DNA from: Azospirillum brasilense
GTDB taxonomy: Bacteria > Pseudomonadota > Alphaproteobacteria > Azospirillales > Azospirillaceae
Assembly (NCBI RefSeq): GCF_007827815.1
Contig: NZ_VITH01000001.1
Coordinates: 496,001-560,000 of the forward strand
Direction: 5' to 3'
Length of the DNA stretch: 64,000 nucleotides
The notes under the pieces were generated by a model, which was given only the letters and a program-made list of their open reading frames with translations, was not told where the DNA came from and did no database searches. The position numbers and the translations under genes were made by a program. Below, piece by piece: positions 1 to 8,878 of the stretch. Every line of letters starts with the position of its first letter. Position 1 is the first letter of the stretch.

Positions 1-396
1 CCCGCGCCGCCGCGCCTGCATGCCGGGCAGCAGCGGGTGGACGCTGTTCAGCACGCCGTCCACATTCACCTGGAAGATGCGCCGCGCCTGCTCGGCGCTC
101 TCCACGCCGCCCCCGGTGCCGGCGGAGATTCCGGCGTTGGCGATGACCAGATCGACCGGCGCGCGGGCGTCCAGCGCGCTCAGCCACCCCGCCATCGCCG
201 CGCGGTCGGCCGCATCGACCAGCGCGGTTTCCACCGCCGCCCCGGCGGCGCGGCAGCGCTCCGCCACCGTCTCCAGCCTTGCGGAATCGCGCCCGCTCAG
301 GGCCAGCGTGACGCCGGGCGCCGCGTAGACGCGGGCCAGTTCCTCCCCGATGCCGCTGGACGCCCCGGTGATGACGATCGAGCGCGGATCGCGCAT
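1..396 (-). CDS. SDR family oxidoreductase, C-terminus beyond the window
   Basis: The minus strand reads MRDPRSIVITGASSGIGEEL from an ATG at 396, which is the TGxxxGIG dinucleotide-binding motif of classical short-chain dehydrogenases. Further on, NAG appears in the VIANAGIS stretch and N-V-D-G follows, as expected for the NNAG and central Asn positions. Only 132 codons are visible. The catalytic Tyr-Lys pair lies beyond base 1, so substrate and activity cannot be judged. A purine-rich stretch just upstream of the ATG (GGAAGGGGGG) could serve as ribosome binding site. The gene is divergent from yicC. Family assignment is secure; the substrate is unknown. Confidence 0.85.
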   Translation of the reverse strand, partial: MRDPRSIVITGASSGIGEELARVYAAPGVTLALSGRDSARLETVAERCRAAGAAVETALVDAADRAAMAGWLSALDARAPVDLVIANAGISAGTGGGVESAEQARRIFQVNVDGVLNSVHPLLPGMQARRRG

Positions 397-502
397 GCCC
401 CTGTCCCCCCTTCCTTGTCCTATGTCCCTGACGCTTGTTGCCTTGGCCGCCCGACGCTATAACGTGAGCCTCCCAATCACACAAAGACTCGTCGAGGCCG
501 CT

Positions 503-1399
503 TTGCCCGCCCAACGCTCCGCCGTATCCAGCATGACCGGTTTCGCACGCGTGGACGGGCATGCCGACGGCTACAGTTGGACCTTCGAGGTGAAGAGCGT
601 CAACGGGCGCAACCTCGACATCCGCTGCCGCCAGCCCGCCGGCTTCGACACGCTGGAGGCCGCCGCCCGCGCCGAGATCCCCAAGCGGCTGGCCCGCGGC
701 AGCGTCAACCTGAACCTGACCGTCACCCGCAGCCAGTCGGTGTCGCAGCTCCGCATCAACCGCGAGCTTCTCGCCCAGGTTCTGGAGCTGGCGCGCGAGA
801 TCGAGGGCGCCGGGGCCGCCGCGCCGCGGATCGACTCGCTGCTGTCCGTCCGCGGCATCATCGAACCGGTGGAGGAGGACGAGGGCGACGCGCGGGAGCG
901 GGTCGAAGCGGCGCTGAAGGCCGACCTCGGCCGGCTGATCGGCGAGCTGGTCACCGCCCGCCTGTCGGAAGGGGCGCGTCTGGTCACCGTCCTGAACGGC
1001 CATCTCGACGAGATCGAGCGGCTGATCACCGCCGCCGCCGCCTGCGCCAGCACCCAGCCGGAGGCTTTGCGCGAACGGCTGCGCAGCCAGGTCGCCGCCC
1101 TGCTCGACGCCGCCCCGGCCCTGCCGGAGGAGCGGCTCGCCCAGGAGGCCGCCATCCTGATCGCCAAGGCCGACGTGCGCGAGGAGATGGACCGGCTGCG
1201 CGCCCACATCCAGGCCGCCCGCGACATGCTGGCGGAGGGGGGCGCCATCGGCCGCCGCTTCGACTTCCTGTGCCAGGAATTCAACCGCGAAGCCAACACC
1301 CTGTGCTCCAAGTCCGCCGACGTGGAGCTGACCCGCATCGGCCTGTCGCTGAAAGCCTCCATCGAGCAGCTTCGCGAGCAGGTCCAGAACATCGAGTGA
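503..1399 (+). CDS. yicC: YicC family endoribonuclease
   Basis: The protein begins close to SSMTGFARVDG, the conserved N-terminal motif of YicC/YloC proteins, and ends with the family's typical C-terminal DUF1732 region (FDFLCQEFNREANTLCSKS, then a helix ending EQVQNIE). YicC proteins are endoribonucleases linked to RNA turnover and stationary-phase survival. I chose a TTG at 503 because GAGG lies five bases upstream; this gives 298 residues, near the roughly 290 of the family. An ATG at 533 lacks a ribosome binding site and would remove only ten residues. The stop is 10 bases before gmk, so the two are probably co-transcribed, an arrangement widespread in alphaproteobacteria. Confidence 0.88.
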   Translation: MPAQRSAVSSMTGFARVDGHADGYSWTFEVKSVNGRNLDIRCRQPAGFDTLEAAARAEIPKRLARGSVNLNLTVTRSQSVSQLRINRELLAQVLELAREIEGAGAAAPRIDSLLSVRGIIEPVEEDEGDARERVEAALKADLGRLIGELVTARLSEGARLVTVLNGHLDEIERLITAAAACASTQPEALRERLRSQVAALLDAAPALPEERLAQEAAILIAKADVREEMDRLRAHIQAARDMLAEGGAIGRRFDFLCQEFNREANTLCSKSADVELTRIGLSLKASIEQLREQVQNIE

Positions 1400-1409
1400 T
1401 ACCCGCCTC

Positions 1410-2057
1410 ATGCCCGAGACCATGAACACGAAGATCGCCCGGCGCGGCCTGATGCTCGTGCTGTCCTCCCCCTCCGGGGCGGGCAAGACCACCATTTCGC
1501 GCCGCCTGCTGGACCGCGACCCCGGCATCACCCTGTCGGTGTCCGTCACCACCCGGCCGATGCGCCCCGGCGAGCAGCCGGGCGTCCATTACTACTTTGT
1601 CGACATGCCGGAGTTCGACCGCATGGCCGGCCAGGGTGAGTTGCTGGAGCACGCCCGCGTGTTCGGCAACTGCTACGGCACGCCGCGCCACGCCGTGGAG
1701 ACCGCGCTGAGCGCCGGGCGCGACGTGCTGTTCGACATCGACTGGCAGGGCATGCAGCAGCTGGCGGCCAACGCCCGCGCCGATCTGGTCAGCGTCTTCG
1801 TCCTGCCGCCCTCGGGCACCGAGTTGGAGCGCCGCCTGCACGCCCGCGGGCAGGACTCGGCGGAGGTGATCGCCCAGCGCATGGCCAAGGCGTCGGACGA
1901 GATCAGCCACTGGGGCGAGTATGATTACGTGATCGTCAACAACGATGTGGACGAGAGCGTCACCGCGGTCCAGGCCATCCTGCGCGCCGAGCGGCTGCGC
2001 CGGGCGCGGCAGGTCGGGATGCCGGCGTTTGTGGAGAGCGTGCAGGCGGCGCTGTAA
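1410..2057 (+). CDS. gmk: Guanylate kinase
   Basis: Guanylate kinase phosphorylates GMP to GDP with ATP and feeds GTP and (p)ppGpp pools in the cytosol. The P-loop SSPSGAGKTT sits near residues 19-28. It is followed by the GMP-binding region with SVSVTTRPMRPGE and the YYFVD loop, then FDIDWQG as the Walker B-like segment. The length of 215 residues fits the family. An in-frame ATG at 1425 would give a slightly shorter form. The gene directly follows yicC and converges on rsmA across a repeat-rich hairpin region. Confidence 0.96.
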   Translation: MPETMNTKIARRGLMLVLSSPSGAGKTTISRRLLDRDPGITLSVSVTTRPMRPGEQPGVHYYFVDMPEFDRMAGQGELLEHARVFGNCYGTPRHAVETALSAGRDVLFDIDWQGMQQLAANARADLVSVFVLPPSGTELERRLHARGQDSAEVIAQRMAKASDEISHWGEYDYVIVNNDVDESVTAVQAILRAERLRRARQVGMPAFVESVQAAL

Positions 2058-2065
2058 GGCGGCGG

Positions 2066-2168
2066 CCCCCTCCCACCCCACTTCGTGGGTCCCCTCCCTC
2101 CCCCGCTTCGCGGGAGAGGGCACTCATCCCCTCCACCGCGAAGCGGGGGAGGGTTAGGGAGGGGGCAA
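2066..2168. repeat. Palindromic repeat cluster between convergent gmk and rsmA
   Basis: This 103-base gap holds several nested inverted repeats. CCCACTTCGTGGG and CCGCTTCGCGG are short hairpins with TTCG tetraloops. The arm CCTCCCCCGCTTCGCGG is repeated in inverse as CCGCGAAGCGGGGGAGG about 20 bases later. Such GC-rich elements with C-T and G-A rich flanks are dispersed intergenic palindromes in many proteobacteria. Here the element probably also ends transcription of both convergent genes, although there is no classical T-run. Confidence 0.7.
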
Positions 2169-2172
2169 GGAC

Positions 2173-3051
2173 CTACTTCCCCCGAAACGCCCGCGCCAGC
2201 GCGGCGAACCCCGCCACATCCACCTCCTCCGCCCTTGCGGTCGGCTCGATGCCGGCGGCGGCCAGCAGCGCCTCCGCGTTCCCCAGGCTCTTCAGGCTCT
2301 GGCGCAGCATCTTGCGGCGCTGGCCGAAGGCGGCGGCGGTCACCTGCTCCAGCGCCTTCCACTCCGCCGGCTCCGGGTTGGCGCGCGGGGTCAGGTGGAC
2401 GATGGTGGACTCCACCTTGGGCGGCGGGGTGAAGGCCTTGGCCGGCAGGTTGAACAGCACCCGCGCGTCCGACCGCCATTGCGTGATCACCGAAAGGCGG
2501 CCGTAGGCCTTGCTGCCCGGCTTGGCGACCAGACGGTCCGCGACCTCCTTCTGGAACATCAGCGTCAGGCTGACGAACTCCTCGATCCGCCCCAGCCAGC
2601 CGATCAGCAGCGGCGTCGCCACGTTGTAGGGCAGGTTCGCCACGATGGCCCTCGGTGCCGGAGCGATCGCGATGGGATCGACCTCCAGCGCGTCGCCCTC
2701 GACGATGGACAGCCGCCCGTCCGCCGCCTGGATCACGTCCTGCAACGCCTCGATGAAGCGGTGGTCGCGCTCGATGGCGATGACCCGCTTCGCCTTGGTC
2801 GCCAGAAGGGCACGGGTCAGCCCGCCCGGACCAGGACCGATCTCCACGACCGTCACGCCGGCCATGTCGCCCGCCGAGCGCGCGATGCGGCCCGTCAGGT
2901 TGAGGTCGAGCAGAAAGTTCTGCCCGAGCGCCTTGCGGGCATCCAGCCCGAAACGGGCGATCACCTCGCGCAACGGCGGCAGGGCCTGCGGGTCGAAAGC
3001 GGTGGGCATGGGGCCAGACATGGGGGCGGGATCGGGCGTGGCGTCGGTCAT
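2173..3051 (-). CDS. rsmA: 16S rRNA dimethyladenosine transferase RsmA (KsgA)
   Basis: RsmA dimethylates two adjacent adenines in the 3' terminal helix of 16S rRNA during 30S maturation. Visible motifs are the N-terminal [10 protein letters not shown], the SAM-binding [15 protein letters not shown], the acidic EGDAL loop and the catalytic NLPYN (in [14 protein letters not shown]). A C-terminal helical domain follows ([15 protein letters not shown]). I start at the ATG at 3051 (MTDATP), giving 292 residues. An upstream ATG at 3087 would add 12 residues and 3021 would remove ten; none has a strong ribosome binding site. In many relatives rsmA sits right after pdxA; here about 5.8 kb separates them. 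Confidence 0.95.
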   Translation of the reverse strand: MTDATPDPAPMSGPMPTAFDPQALPPLREVIARFGLDARKALGQNFLLDLNLTGRIARSAGDMAGVTVVEIGPGPGGLTRALLATKAKRVIAIERDHRFIEALQDVIQAADGRLSIVEGDALEVDPIAIAPAPRAIVANLPYNVATPLLIGWLGRIEEFVSLTLMFQKEVADRLVAKPGSKAYGRLSVITQWRSDARVLFNLPAKAFTPPPKVESTIVHLTPRANPEPAEWKALEQVTAAAFGQRRKMLRQSLKSLGNAEALLAAAGIEPTARAEEVDVAGFAALARAFRGK

Positions 3052-3103
3052 GGCCGCACTTATAGGACGGCGCGGGCCCGCCGTCATCTGCCGCGCGTCG
3101 TTC

Positions 3104-3655
3104 CTACCCGTCGCTCTTGAGCGCGATGTTCTCCGGCGTGGCGTCGAGACGGCCCGTGCAGGTGATGCGTCGCCCGTCGTCGAAAGCCTGGGACGGCTTC
3201 GGCCCGACGGTCACCTGCAGAACCACGCGGTCGGCCATCTGGTCGCCGAGGTCCTGGGGCCGGTCGCCGCCCTGGGAATCGTGGCTGAACACGCTCTCCA
3301 GATACCAGGCCGCCCCGCCCGCCCCCTGCGGCCCGCCGCGGACCAGCGCGCCGGCCAGACGGGTGTAGAGGTCCTTGCACACCTCCTCGGTCCGGTTGCG
3401 CGGCAGATCGACGAAGTTGGCGTAGGCGACGATCCGCCGGTCCTGGAAGCGGTAGAAGACGCCGCTGCGCGACACCTCCGTCCGCAGATCGCGGGACAGC
3501 CCGTCCACCGTGTCGTGCAGGTCGCCGCGCAGCCGGGTCATCCCCCAGTCGAGCAGGGTCACCGGCTCCCGCGCCAGCCAGTCCAGAGCGTCACGGGCCT
3601 GAACCGGTCCTGAGACGAAGGACAACAACAGGACGAGCGCGGCGAAACCCCTCAT
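3104..3655 (-). CDS. Exported protein of unknown function
   Basis: The 183-residue product starts with [20 protein letters not shown], a clear Sec signal peptide with an A-x-A type cleavage site. The ATG at 3655 is preceded by GGAGG nine bases upstream, so I reject the earlier in-frame ATG at 3676. The mature protein is mixed alpha/beta with two cysteines (EEVCKDLY and RITCTGRL) that could form a periplasmic disulfide. I do not recognise a family. It lies in a minus-strand run between an alpha/beta hydrolase gene and rsmA, with its stop 52 bases before the rsmA start. Confidence 0.75.
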   Translation of the reverse strand: MRGFAALVLLLSFVSGPVQARDALDWLAREPVTLLDWGMTRLRGDLHDTVDGLSRDLRTEVSRSGVFYRFQDRRIVAYANFVDLPRNRTEEVCKDLYTRLAGALVRGGPQGAGGAAWYLESVFSHDSQGGDRPQDLGDQMADRVVLQVTVGPKPSQAFDDGRRITCTGRLDATPENIALKSDG

Positions 3656-3774
3656 GGCGTCGGGCCTCCGGACCATCGTTGCGGCGCAACCGTATTGGCG
3701 ATGCTATGCCAGGAGCACGGTCATCGCCAGCCGGATTCCGGGCCGCATGCCGCACCCAAGCCGGGGTACCCCCG

Positions 3775-4620
3775 TCAGCCCTCCAGCAGGAAGTCGCGCA
3801 CCGCGGCGATCTGGTCCCCGGTCATCAGCGCCGGGGCGTGGCCGGTGTGGGCGAACTCCACCAGACGAGCCTTCGGGCCGCGGCGGGTCATCTCCTCCGC
3901 GGTCTCCGCCGGAAGGATGTCCGAGGTGGCGCCGCGAAGCACCAGAACCGGGCAGCGGATGCGGTCCCAGACGGCCCACAGGTCCACATCCTCCATCGGC
4001 TGCGCCTTGAAGGCCTCGGCGATGGCCGGATCGTAGGCGAGGCCGTAGCAGCCGTCCGGGCGCAGTCGGGCGCTGTGCTCTGCCATGTGGCGCCACGCCT
4101 CGTCGGGCAGCCGCCCGAAGCCCATCAGGACGAAGCGCAGGTAGGACTCCACCGCCGCCAGATCCTCGAACACCGGGTCCTTGCCGACGTAATCGGCGAT
4201 GCGCTGCAAGCCCGCCTTCGGGATGAAGGGGCCGATGTCGTTGACCACCAGACGGCGGATCGGGCTGTCGGGCTGGGCGGCCAGCAGCATGCCGATCAGC
4301 CCGCCCATGGACGTACCGACCCAATCCACCTCTTCCACCCCCAGCCGGGCGATCAGCGCCGCCATGTCGGCGCAGTATTGCGGGTAACCGTAGAGCGTCG
4401 GGTTGGCCAGCCGGCCGCTCTTGCCACGCCCCACCACATCCGGGCAGGCGACGCGGTAGCGGTCGGCCAGATCGAGCGCCAGCGCGTCGAAATCGCGGCC
4501 GTTGCGGGTCAGACCATGCACGCAGACGGCGGTGCGGGCGGCGTCCTCGCGCCCCCACTGGGTGTAGGCGACGCGGTGGAACCCCGCCGCGCTGAGGCCG
4601 AGAAAGCTGCGTTCGGACAT
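3775..4620 (-). CDS. Alpha/beta hydrolase
   Basis: A 281-residue alpha/beta hydrolase. The oxyanion HG appears in AVCVHGLTRN (residues 31-40), the nucleophile elbow is GTSMGG with Ser104, and the catalytic His lies in the FAHTGHAPAL stretch near the C-terminus. The acid is probably the Asp in GATSDILP. The overall layout resembles esterases and haloperoxidase-like hydrolases; the substrate cannot be told. An alternative GTG start two codons upstream (4626) sits seven bases after GGAGGG and may be the true start. The lytic transglycosylase gene ends 34 bases upstream, so co-transcription is likely. Confidence 0.88.
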   Translation of the reverse strand: MSERSFLGLSAAGFHRVAYTQWGREDAARTAVCVHGLTRNGRDFDALALDLADRYRVACPDVVGRGKSGRLANPTLYGYPQYCADMAALIARLGVEEVDWVGTSMGGLIGMLLAAQPDSPIRRLVVNDIGPFIPKAGLQRIADYVGKDPVFEDLAAVESYLRFVLMGFGRLPDEAWRHMAEHSARLRPDGCYGLAYDPAIAEAFKAQPMEDVDLWAVWDRIRCPVLVLRGATSDILPAETAEEMTRRGPKARLVEFAHTGHAPALMTGDQIAAVRDFLLEG

Positions 4621-4654
4621 CGGCACGGGCGCGCCCTCCCCTGTTGATTCGTTC

Positions 4655-5464
4655 TCAGCCCTTGCCGGGCTTCGCCAGCTCCGCCGCCTGCCGGACGACC
4701 ATCGGCGACGGTTCCGCCGCCGCCGCGTCGAAAGGATGGCGCGGCGCATCGTACAGGCGGCGGATGGCGCGCACGTAGTTCCGCGTCTCCTCGTAGGGCG
4801 GAACGCCCCGGTAGCGGTCCACGGCCCGCTCCCCCGCGTTGTAGCCGGCCAGGGCCAGCGTAACGTCCCCCTGGAAATAGGCCAAGAGCCAGCGCAGATA
4901 GCGCACGCCGCCGCGGATGTTCTGGGCGGGGTCGAAGACGTCGGACACGCCGAACCGCTCCGCCGTGTCGGGGATGAGCTGCATCAGACCGGCGGCCTCC
5001 TTCGGCGACACCGCGTCGGAGCGGAAGGCGCTCTCCACCCGGATCACCGCCATGACCAGCGCCGGGTCCAGCCCGTACTGCGGCGCGGTCTTGTGGACCA
5101 GTGCGATGATCTCCGGCGGCGGGGGCAGCGCCTCGCGCAGCGGAGCCGCGCCGGGGCGGCACCAGGGGCGGACATGGCCCATGCGGCCCGGCACATAGGC
5201 GACCAGCCGCCGCGCCTCCTTGTGGCCGCGCGACGCCGCGGCGCGCAGCCACGCCGTGCCGACCCGCTGGTCGCGCTTCACCCCGACGCCGAACAGGAAA
5301 CGCCGCGCCATGCGGTAGGACGCCTCCGGATCGCCCTTCTCCGCCGCCTCGCAGTCGGCCATGCGCGACTCGCGCGAGGAGACGGAGCCGGACTTGCCCG
5401 CGGCGAGGGCGGAGGGGGCCGCCAAGGCGACGAAAAGGGCGAACATCAGAGGGAGGAAACGCAC
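4655..5464 (-). CDS. Exported lytic transglycosylase with Sel1-like region
   Basis: The mature protein has a Sel1/TPR-like segment (KGDPEASYRMARRFLFGVGV, then GTAWLRAAASRGHKEARRLV) followed by an SLT lysozyme-like domain. In the latter, the catalytic Glu is in VIRVESAFRSDAVS, with the family motifs GLMQLIP and LALAGYNAGERAV. Such enzymes cleave peptidoglycan to 1,6-anhydro-muropeptides in the periplasm. The GTG at 5464 starts directly at a signal peptide (VRFLPLMFALFVALAAPSALA). An ATG at 5497 would add 11 residues and has no visible ribosome binding site. Orientation and spacing suggest an operon with the downstream hydrolase. Confidence 0.9.
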   Translation of the reverse strand: MRFLPLMFALFVALAAPSALAAGKSGSVSSRESRMADCEAAEKGDPEASYRMARRFLFGVGVKRDQRVGTAWLRAAASRGHKEARRLVAYVPGRMGHVRPWCRPGAAPLREALPPPPEIIALVHKTAPQYGLDPALVMAVIRVESAFRSDAVSPKEAAGLMQLIPDTAERFGVSDVFDPAQNIRGGVRYLRWLLAYFQGDVTLALAGYNAGERAVDRYRGVPPYEETRNYVRAIRRLYDAPRHPFDAAAAEPSPMVVRQAAELAKPGKG

Positions 5465-5540
5465 GGGTTGGCCTTGGAGCGGTCTGCAAAACCGCATTGA
5501 TATGAGGCTGCCCGCAGGACACGGCAAGCGCAGGGCAGGG

Positions 5541-6146
5541 TTACCCTCTTTTCGACACAGCGCGCAGGCGGTCGCGCAGCGACCGCGCCCAGCCGCGGAT
5601 CACCGCCAGCGCCGGGCGGATTGCCGCGCGTACCCGCCCCACCAACCGCTTGGCGGCCTGCCAGGGCGGCAGGGCGGTCAGCCAGGCCAGCCAGCGCACC
5701 ACCCGGACATAGCACCAGGCGAAGGCCGGGATGGTCAGCAGCTTGTCCTTGCCGATGTGGAACAGCCGCTCGACCAACGTGACCTTGACCAGTTCCACGG
5801 CCCCCAGAAGCAAGGCGCCCTGGACCGCGTGCCCGGTGCCCATCAGGTACAGGCCGACCGGCTTCAGCGGCTCCAGAATCACCAGCGGAATCACGAACAG
5901 CGCCAGCGTCGGATAGGGGCCGAGCCGGCGGATGCGCGCCGCCAGCCGTTCGGCGAAACGTTGCCGTCCGATCCAGGCGGCCAGCGGGCGCAACGCCTCC
6001 AGCGCCACCGCGTCGATCAGGAAATAGACCAGCGCCGCGACGGTCAGCAGGGGGCGCAGCACGAAGCGGCGCAACAGCCCACCCAGCCTCCGCCCCAAGC
6101 TCCGATCCAAAGTCCGAGAGGAGGAATTTCCGTTCGAGGTAGCCAT
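5541..6146 (-). CDS. Conserved membrane protein of unknown function
   Basis: A basic 201-residue protein with at least two hydrophobic stretches: LLTVAALVYFLIDAVALEAL near residues 33-52 and LALFVIPLVILEPLKPVGLY near 81-100. A third amphipathic segment covers GALLLGAVELVKVTLVERLF. The C-terminal third is rich in Arg and Trp and is probably cytosolic. I recognise no enzymatic motif. It ends about 75 bases before the start of the lytic transglycosylase gene and is divergent from the MHYT kinase. The start at 6146 has only a weak upstream AAAGA. Confidence 0.7.
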   Translation of the reverse strand: MATSNGNSSSRTLDRSLGRRLGGLLRRFVLRPLLTVAALVYFLIDAVALEALRPLAAWIGRQRFAERLAARIRRLGPYPTLALFVIPLVILEPLKPVGLYLMGTGHAVQGALLLGAVELVKVTLVERLFHIGKDKLLTIPAFAWCYVRVVRWLAWLTALPPWQAAKRLVGRVRAAIRPALAVIRGWARSLRDRLRAVSKRG

Positions 6147-6254
6147 TAGGTCTTTCGTCAGGCGTACAGGGGCGTTTCGCCGGCTTGGGTTCGCCGCGGA
6201 TTTCCACTATCTAACGTTTCTGCCATTGCGCGTCCGTCCCCTCGTCCACTCTCG

Positions 6255-8609
6255 GTGCGCCCCATCGTGCTCGGCCATTACGATCCTTACCTCGTTGCGC
6301 TGTCCGTTGTCGTGGCCTCTTTCGGCGGCTATGTGGCTCTGGACCTCGCCTCCCACGCGCGGGATGCCGGGCGGGGACGGAACGGCTGGCTGGGCGCCGC
6401 GGCGCTCGCACTCGGGGCGGGGATCTGGTCGATGCACTTCATCGGCATGATGGCGATGCGCATGCCCGTGCCGGTGTCCTACGACATCCTGCTGACCGCG
6501 TTATCCTTTCTGCTGGCGGTCGGGGTGTCGGGGACCGGCCTCTTCGCCGTGGCGCACGGCGGGGGCGGCCGGACGACCCTGGCGGCGGCGGGCCTGCTGA
6601 CCGGTTTCGGGATCGTCTCCATGCATTACGTCGGCATGGCCGGCATGCGGCTGCCGGTGCCGCTGGTCTACGACACGGTTCTGGTCGTCGCATCGGTGGC
6701 AATCGCCGTTGCCGCCTCCACCGCCGCGCTCTGGCTCGCCTTCCGCACGGCCAGCCCCCTGCAGCGCCTGTCCGGTGCGCTGGTGCTCGGCGCCGCGGTG
6801 GTCAGCATGCATTACGTCGGCATGGCCGCCGCCAGCGCCGCAGAGGACGCCGCCGGGAACGCCGCCGGGAACGCCGCCGGGAACGCCATGGGCCACGCCA
6901 TCGGTGTGGGGGCCGTCCCGGCCGTCGACGATCTCGGCCTCGTGCTGTCCACGCCGTCCCTGGCGGTGGGGACCGGAATCGGGACGCTGCTGATCCTCTC
7001 GCTGGGGCTGCTCTCCGTCCTGATCGACCGGCGCCGCTCGGCGGAGCGTGCGGCGGGGCAGGAGGCGCGCTACCGCGCCGTCGTCGACTCCGCCGTGGAC
7101 CCCATCGTGGTGATCGACGAGACCGGCACCATCCAGTCCTTCAACCGGGCGGCCGAGACGACCTTCGGCTACGGCGCGGAGGAGGCCGTCGGCGCCAACG
7201 TCCGCATCCTGATGGCGGAGCCCCACCGCTCCGCCCACGACGGCTACATGACCCATTTCCGCGAGACGGGCGAGCGGCGGATCATCGGCATCGGGCGCGA
7301 GGTCGAGGGCCGGCGCAAGGACGGTTCCCTCTTCCCGCTGGAGCTGTCGGTGGCCGAATGGCACGACGGGCGGCAGCGCCTGTTCACCGGCATCATGCGC
7401 GACATCACCGCCCGCAAGGCGGCGGAGGACGCCCTGCACCGCGCCAAGGCGGAGGCGGAGCGCGCCCGCGAGGAGGCGCTGGCCGCCCGCGACAACGCCG
7501 AACGGGCGGACATGGCCAAGACCAAGTTCCTCGCCGCGGCCAGCCACGACCTGCGCCAGCCCGTGCAATCGCTGTTCTTCTTCGCCCATGCCCTGTCCGA
7601 CCGGCTCGACGGCCACCCGGCCTCCCCCCTGCTGGCGAGCATGAGCGAGTCGCTGAACGGCCTGCGCACGCTGCTGGACAGCCTGCTGGACGTGTCGCGG
7701 CTGGACGCCGGTGTGGTAACCCCGGCGGTGACGGAATTCGCGCTGGGCCCCCTGTTGCAGCGTCTGGCCGAGGAGTACCGGGGCCGCGCGGCGGAGGTCG
7801 GCATCGCCCTGCGCCTCGTCCCCACCGACGGCTGGACGCGCAGCGACCCGGCGCTGGTCGAGCGCATCCTGCGCAACCTCGTGGAGAACGCCATCCGCTA
7901 CACCGAGAGCGGTCGGATCCTGATCGGCTGCCGCCGCACCTCCGGCGGCCTGCGGATCGAGATCCTGGACACCGGCATCGGCATCCCCGAGGACAAGCGC
8001 GACGAGGTGTTCGTCGAGTTCGCCCAGCTCGCCAACCCGGAGCGCGACCGCCGCAAGGGGCTGGGGCTGGGGCTCGCCATCGTGCGGCGGCTGGCCGGGC
8101 TGCTCGGCCATGAGGTCACCCTGCGCTCCGAGCCGGGACGTGGCAGCGCCTTCGGCCTGACCGTGCCGTCGGTCGCGCCGCGCCGGGTGATGAAGACCTG
8201 CCGACCGGCTCCCCAGTCCGGCGCCCAGCCCCCCGCCAACGGCGGCAAGGGTCTGGTCGTGGTGGTCGAGGACGACGCCATCATCCTGCTCTCCATGCGG
8301 ACCATGCTGGAGGAGTGGGGGTATGAGGTGGTCGCCGCCGTCTCCGCCGACGAGGCGATCGGCACGCTGACCAGCCTCGGCCAGCGCCCCGACATGATTG
8401 TCGCCGACTACCGCCTGCGCGAGGGACGGACCGGGCTTCAGGCCATCCGCGACATCTACGGCGTCTGCGGTGTGCGGGTGCCCGCGCTAGTGCTGACCGG
8501 CGACACCGACCCCGCGCGCATCGCCGAGGTCCAGCAGAGCGGCCACCGTCTCCTGCACAAGCCCGTGGCACCCGAGGTGCTGCGCAACGCCCTGACCTCC
8601 GCGGCCTAG
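6255..8609 (+). CDS. MHYT-PAS hybrid sensor histidine kinase with receiver domain
   Basis: Domains in order: an MHYT sensor (residues 1-250) with six or seven membrane helices and the motifs SMHFIGM, SMHYVGM and SMHYVGM; a PAS domain (about 270-390, starting YRAVVDSAVDPIVVIDETG); a coiled coil; HisKA with H431 in ASHDLRQP; a HATPase domain with NLVENAIRY, DTGIGI and GLGLGLAI; and a C-terminal receiver with phospho-acceptor D718 (VADYRLREG). MHYT domains are thought to bind a metal and to sense a diatomic gas such as O2, CO or NO. The start is a GTG at 6255 with no strong ribosome binding site. An imperfect AAGN repeat lies near residues 198-212. The receiver has no output domain, so phosphate may pass to another protein. 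Confidence 0.93.
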   Translation: MRPIVLGHYDPYLVALSVVVASFGGYVALDLASHARDAGRGRNGWLGAAALALGAGIWSMHFIGMMAMRMPVPVSYDILLTALSFLLAVGVSGTGLFAVAHGGGGRTTLAAAGLLTGFGIVSMHYVGMAGMRLPVPLVYDTVLVVASVAIAVAASTAALWLAFRTASPLQRLSGALVLGAAVVSMHYVGMAAASAAEDAAGNAAGNAAGNAMGHAIGVGAVPAVDDLGLVLSTPSLAVGTGIGTLLILSLGLLSVLIDRRRSAERAAGQEARYRAVVDSAVDPIVVIDETGTIQSFNRAAETTFGYGAEEAVGANVRILMAEPHRSAHDGYMTHFRETGERRIIGIGREVEGRRKDGSLFPLELSVAEWHDGRQRLFTGIMRDITARKAAEDALHRAKAEAERAREEALAARDNAERADMAKTKFLAAASHDLRQPVQSLFFFAHALSDRLDGHPASPLLASMSESLNGLRTLLDSLLDVSRLDAGVVTPAVTEFALGPLLQRLAEEYRGRAAEVGIALRLVPTDGWTRSDPALVERILRNLVENAIRYTESGRILIGCRRTSGGLRIEILDTGIGIPEDKRDEVFVEFAQLANPERDRRKGLGLGLAIVRRLAGLLGHEVTLRSEPGRGSAFGLTVPSVAPRRVMKTCRPAPQSGAQPPANGGKGLVVVVEDDAIILLSMRTMLEEWGYEVVAAVSADEAIGTLTSLGQRPDMIVADYRLREGRTGLQAIRDIYGVCGVRVPALVLTGDTDPARIAEVQQSGHRLLHKPVAPEVLRNALTSAA

Positions 8610-8736
8610 ACGCGTTTTCCCCGGCCGCTCCCGGCCGAGACCCGAGTGTGGTTGAAAGCGCGCTCCGCCCCGCTTATGGTCTTGGAAAAAGGCGCGTTTG
8701 CGCCGAAACCAGAATCAGGTTCCAGGAGCGCCCCCC

Positions 8737-8859
8737 ATGAAAGCCATGCTGCTCGGCTTCGCCGCCGCCATCGTCATCGCCGTCGGCGCGTCGGTCGCGC
8801 TGACCTCCATCGACCACAGCTCGGCCAGCCGCTTCTCCAGCAGCTCGGTCCGCCTCTGA
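8737..8859 (+). CDS. Small single-pass membrane protein, 40 residues
   Basis: The reading frame encodes MKAMLLGFAAAIVIAVGASV followed by a short Ser-rich polar tail ending SSSVRL. One transmembrane helix or uncleaved signal anchor is evident. AGGAG lies eight bases upstream of the ATG, which supports translation. It lies 127 bases after the hybrid kinase gene and 19 bases before the pdxA stop on the other strand. Tiny membrane proteins of this style occur in other alphaproteobacteria, but I know no function for them. Confidence 0.6.
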   Translation: MKAMLLGFAAAIVIAVGASVALTSIDHSSASRFSSSSVRL

Positions 8860-8878
8860 CGCTTACCCCCGGCGACGG

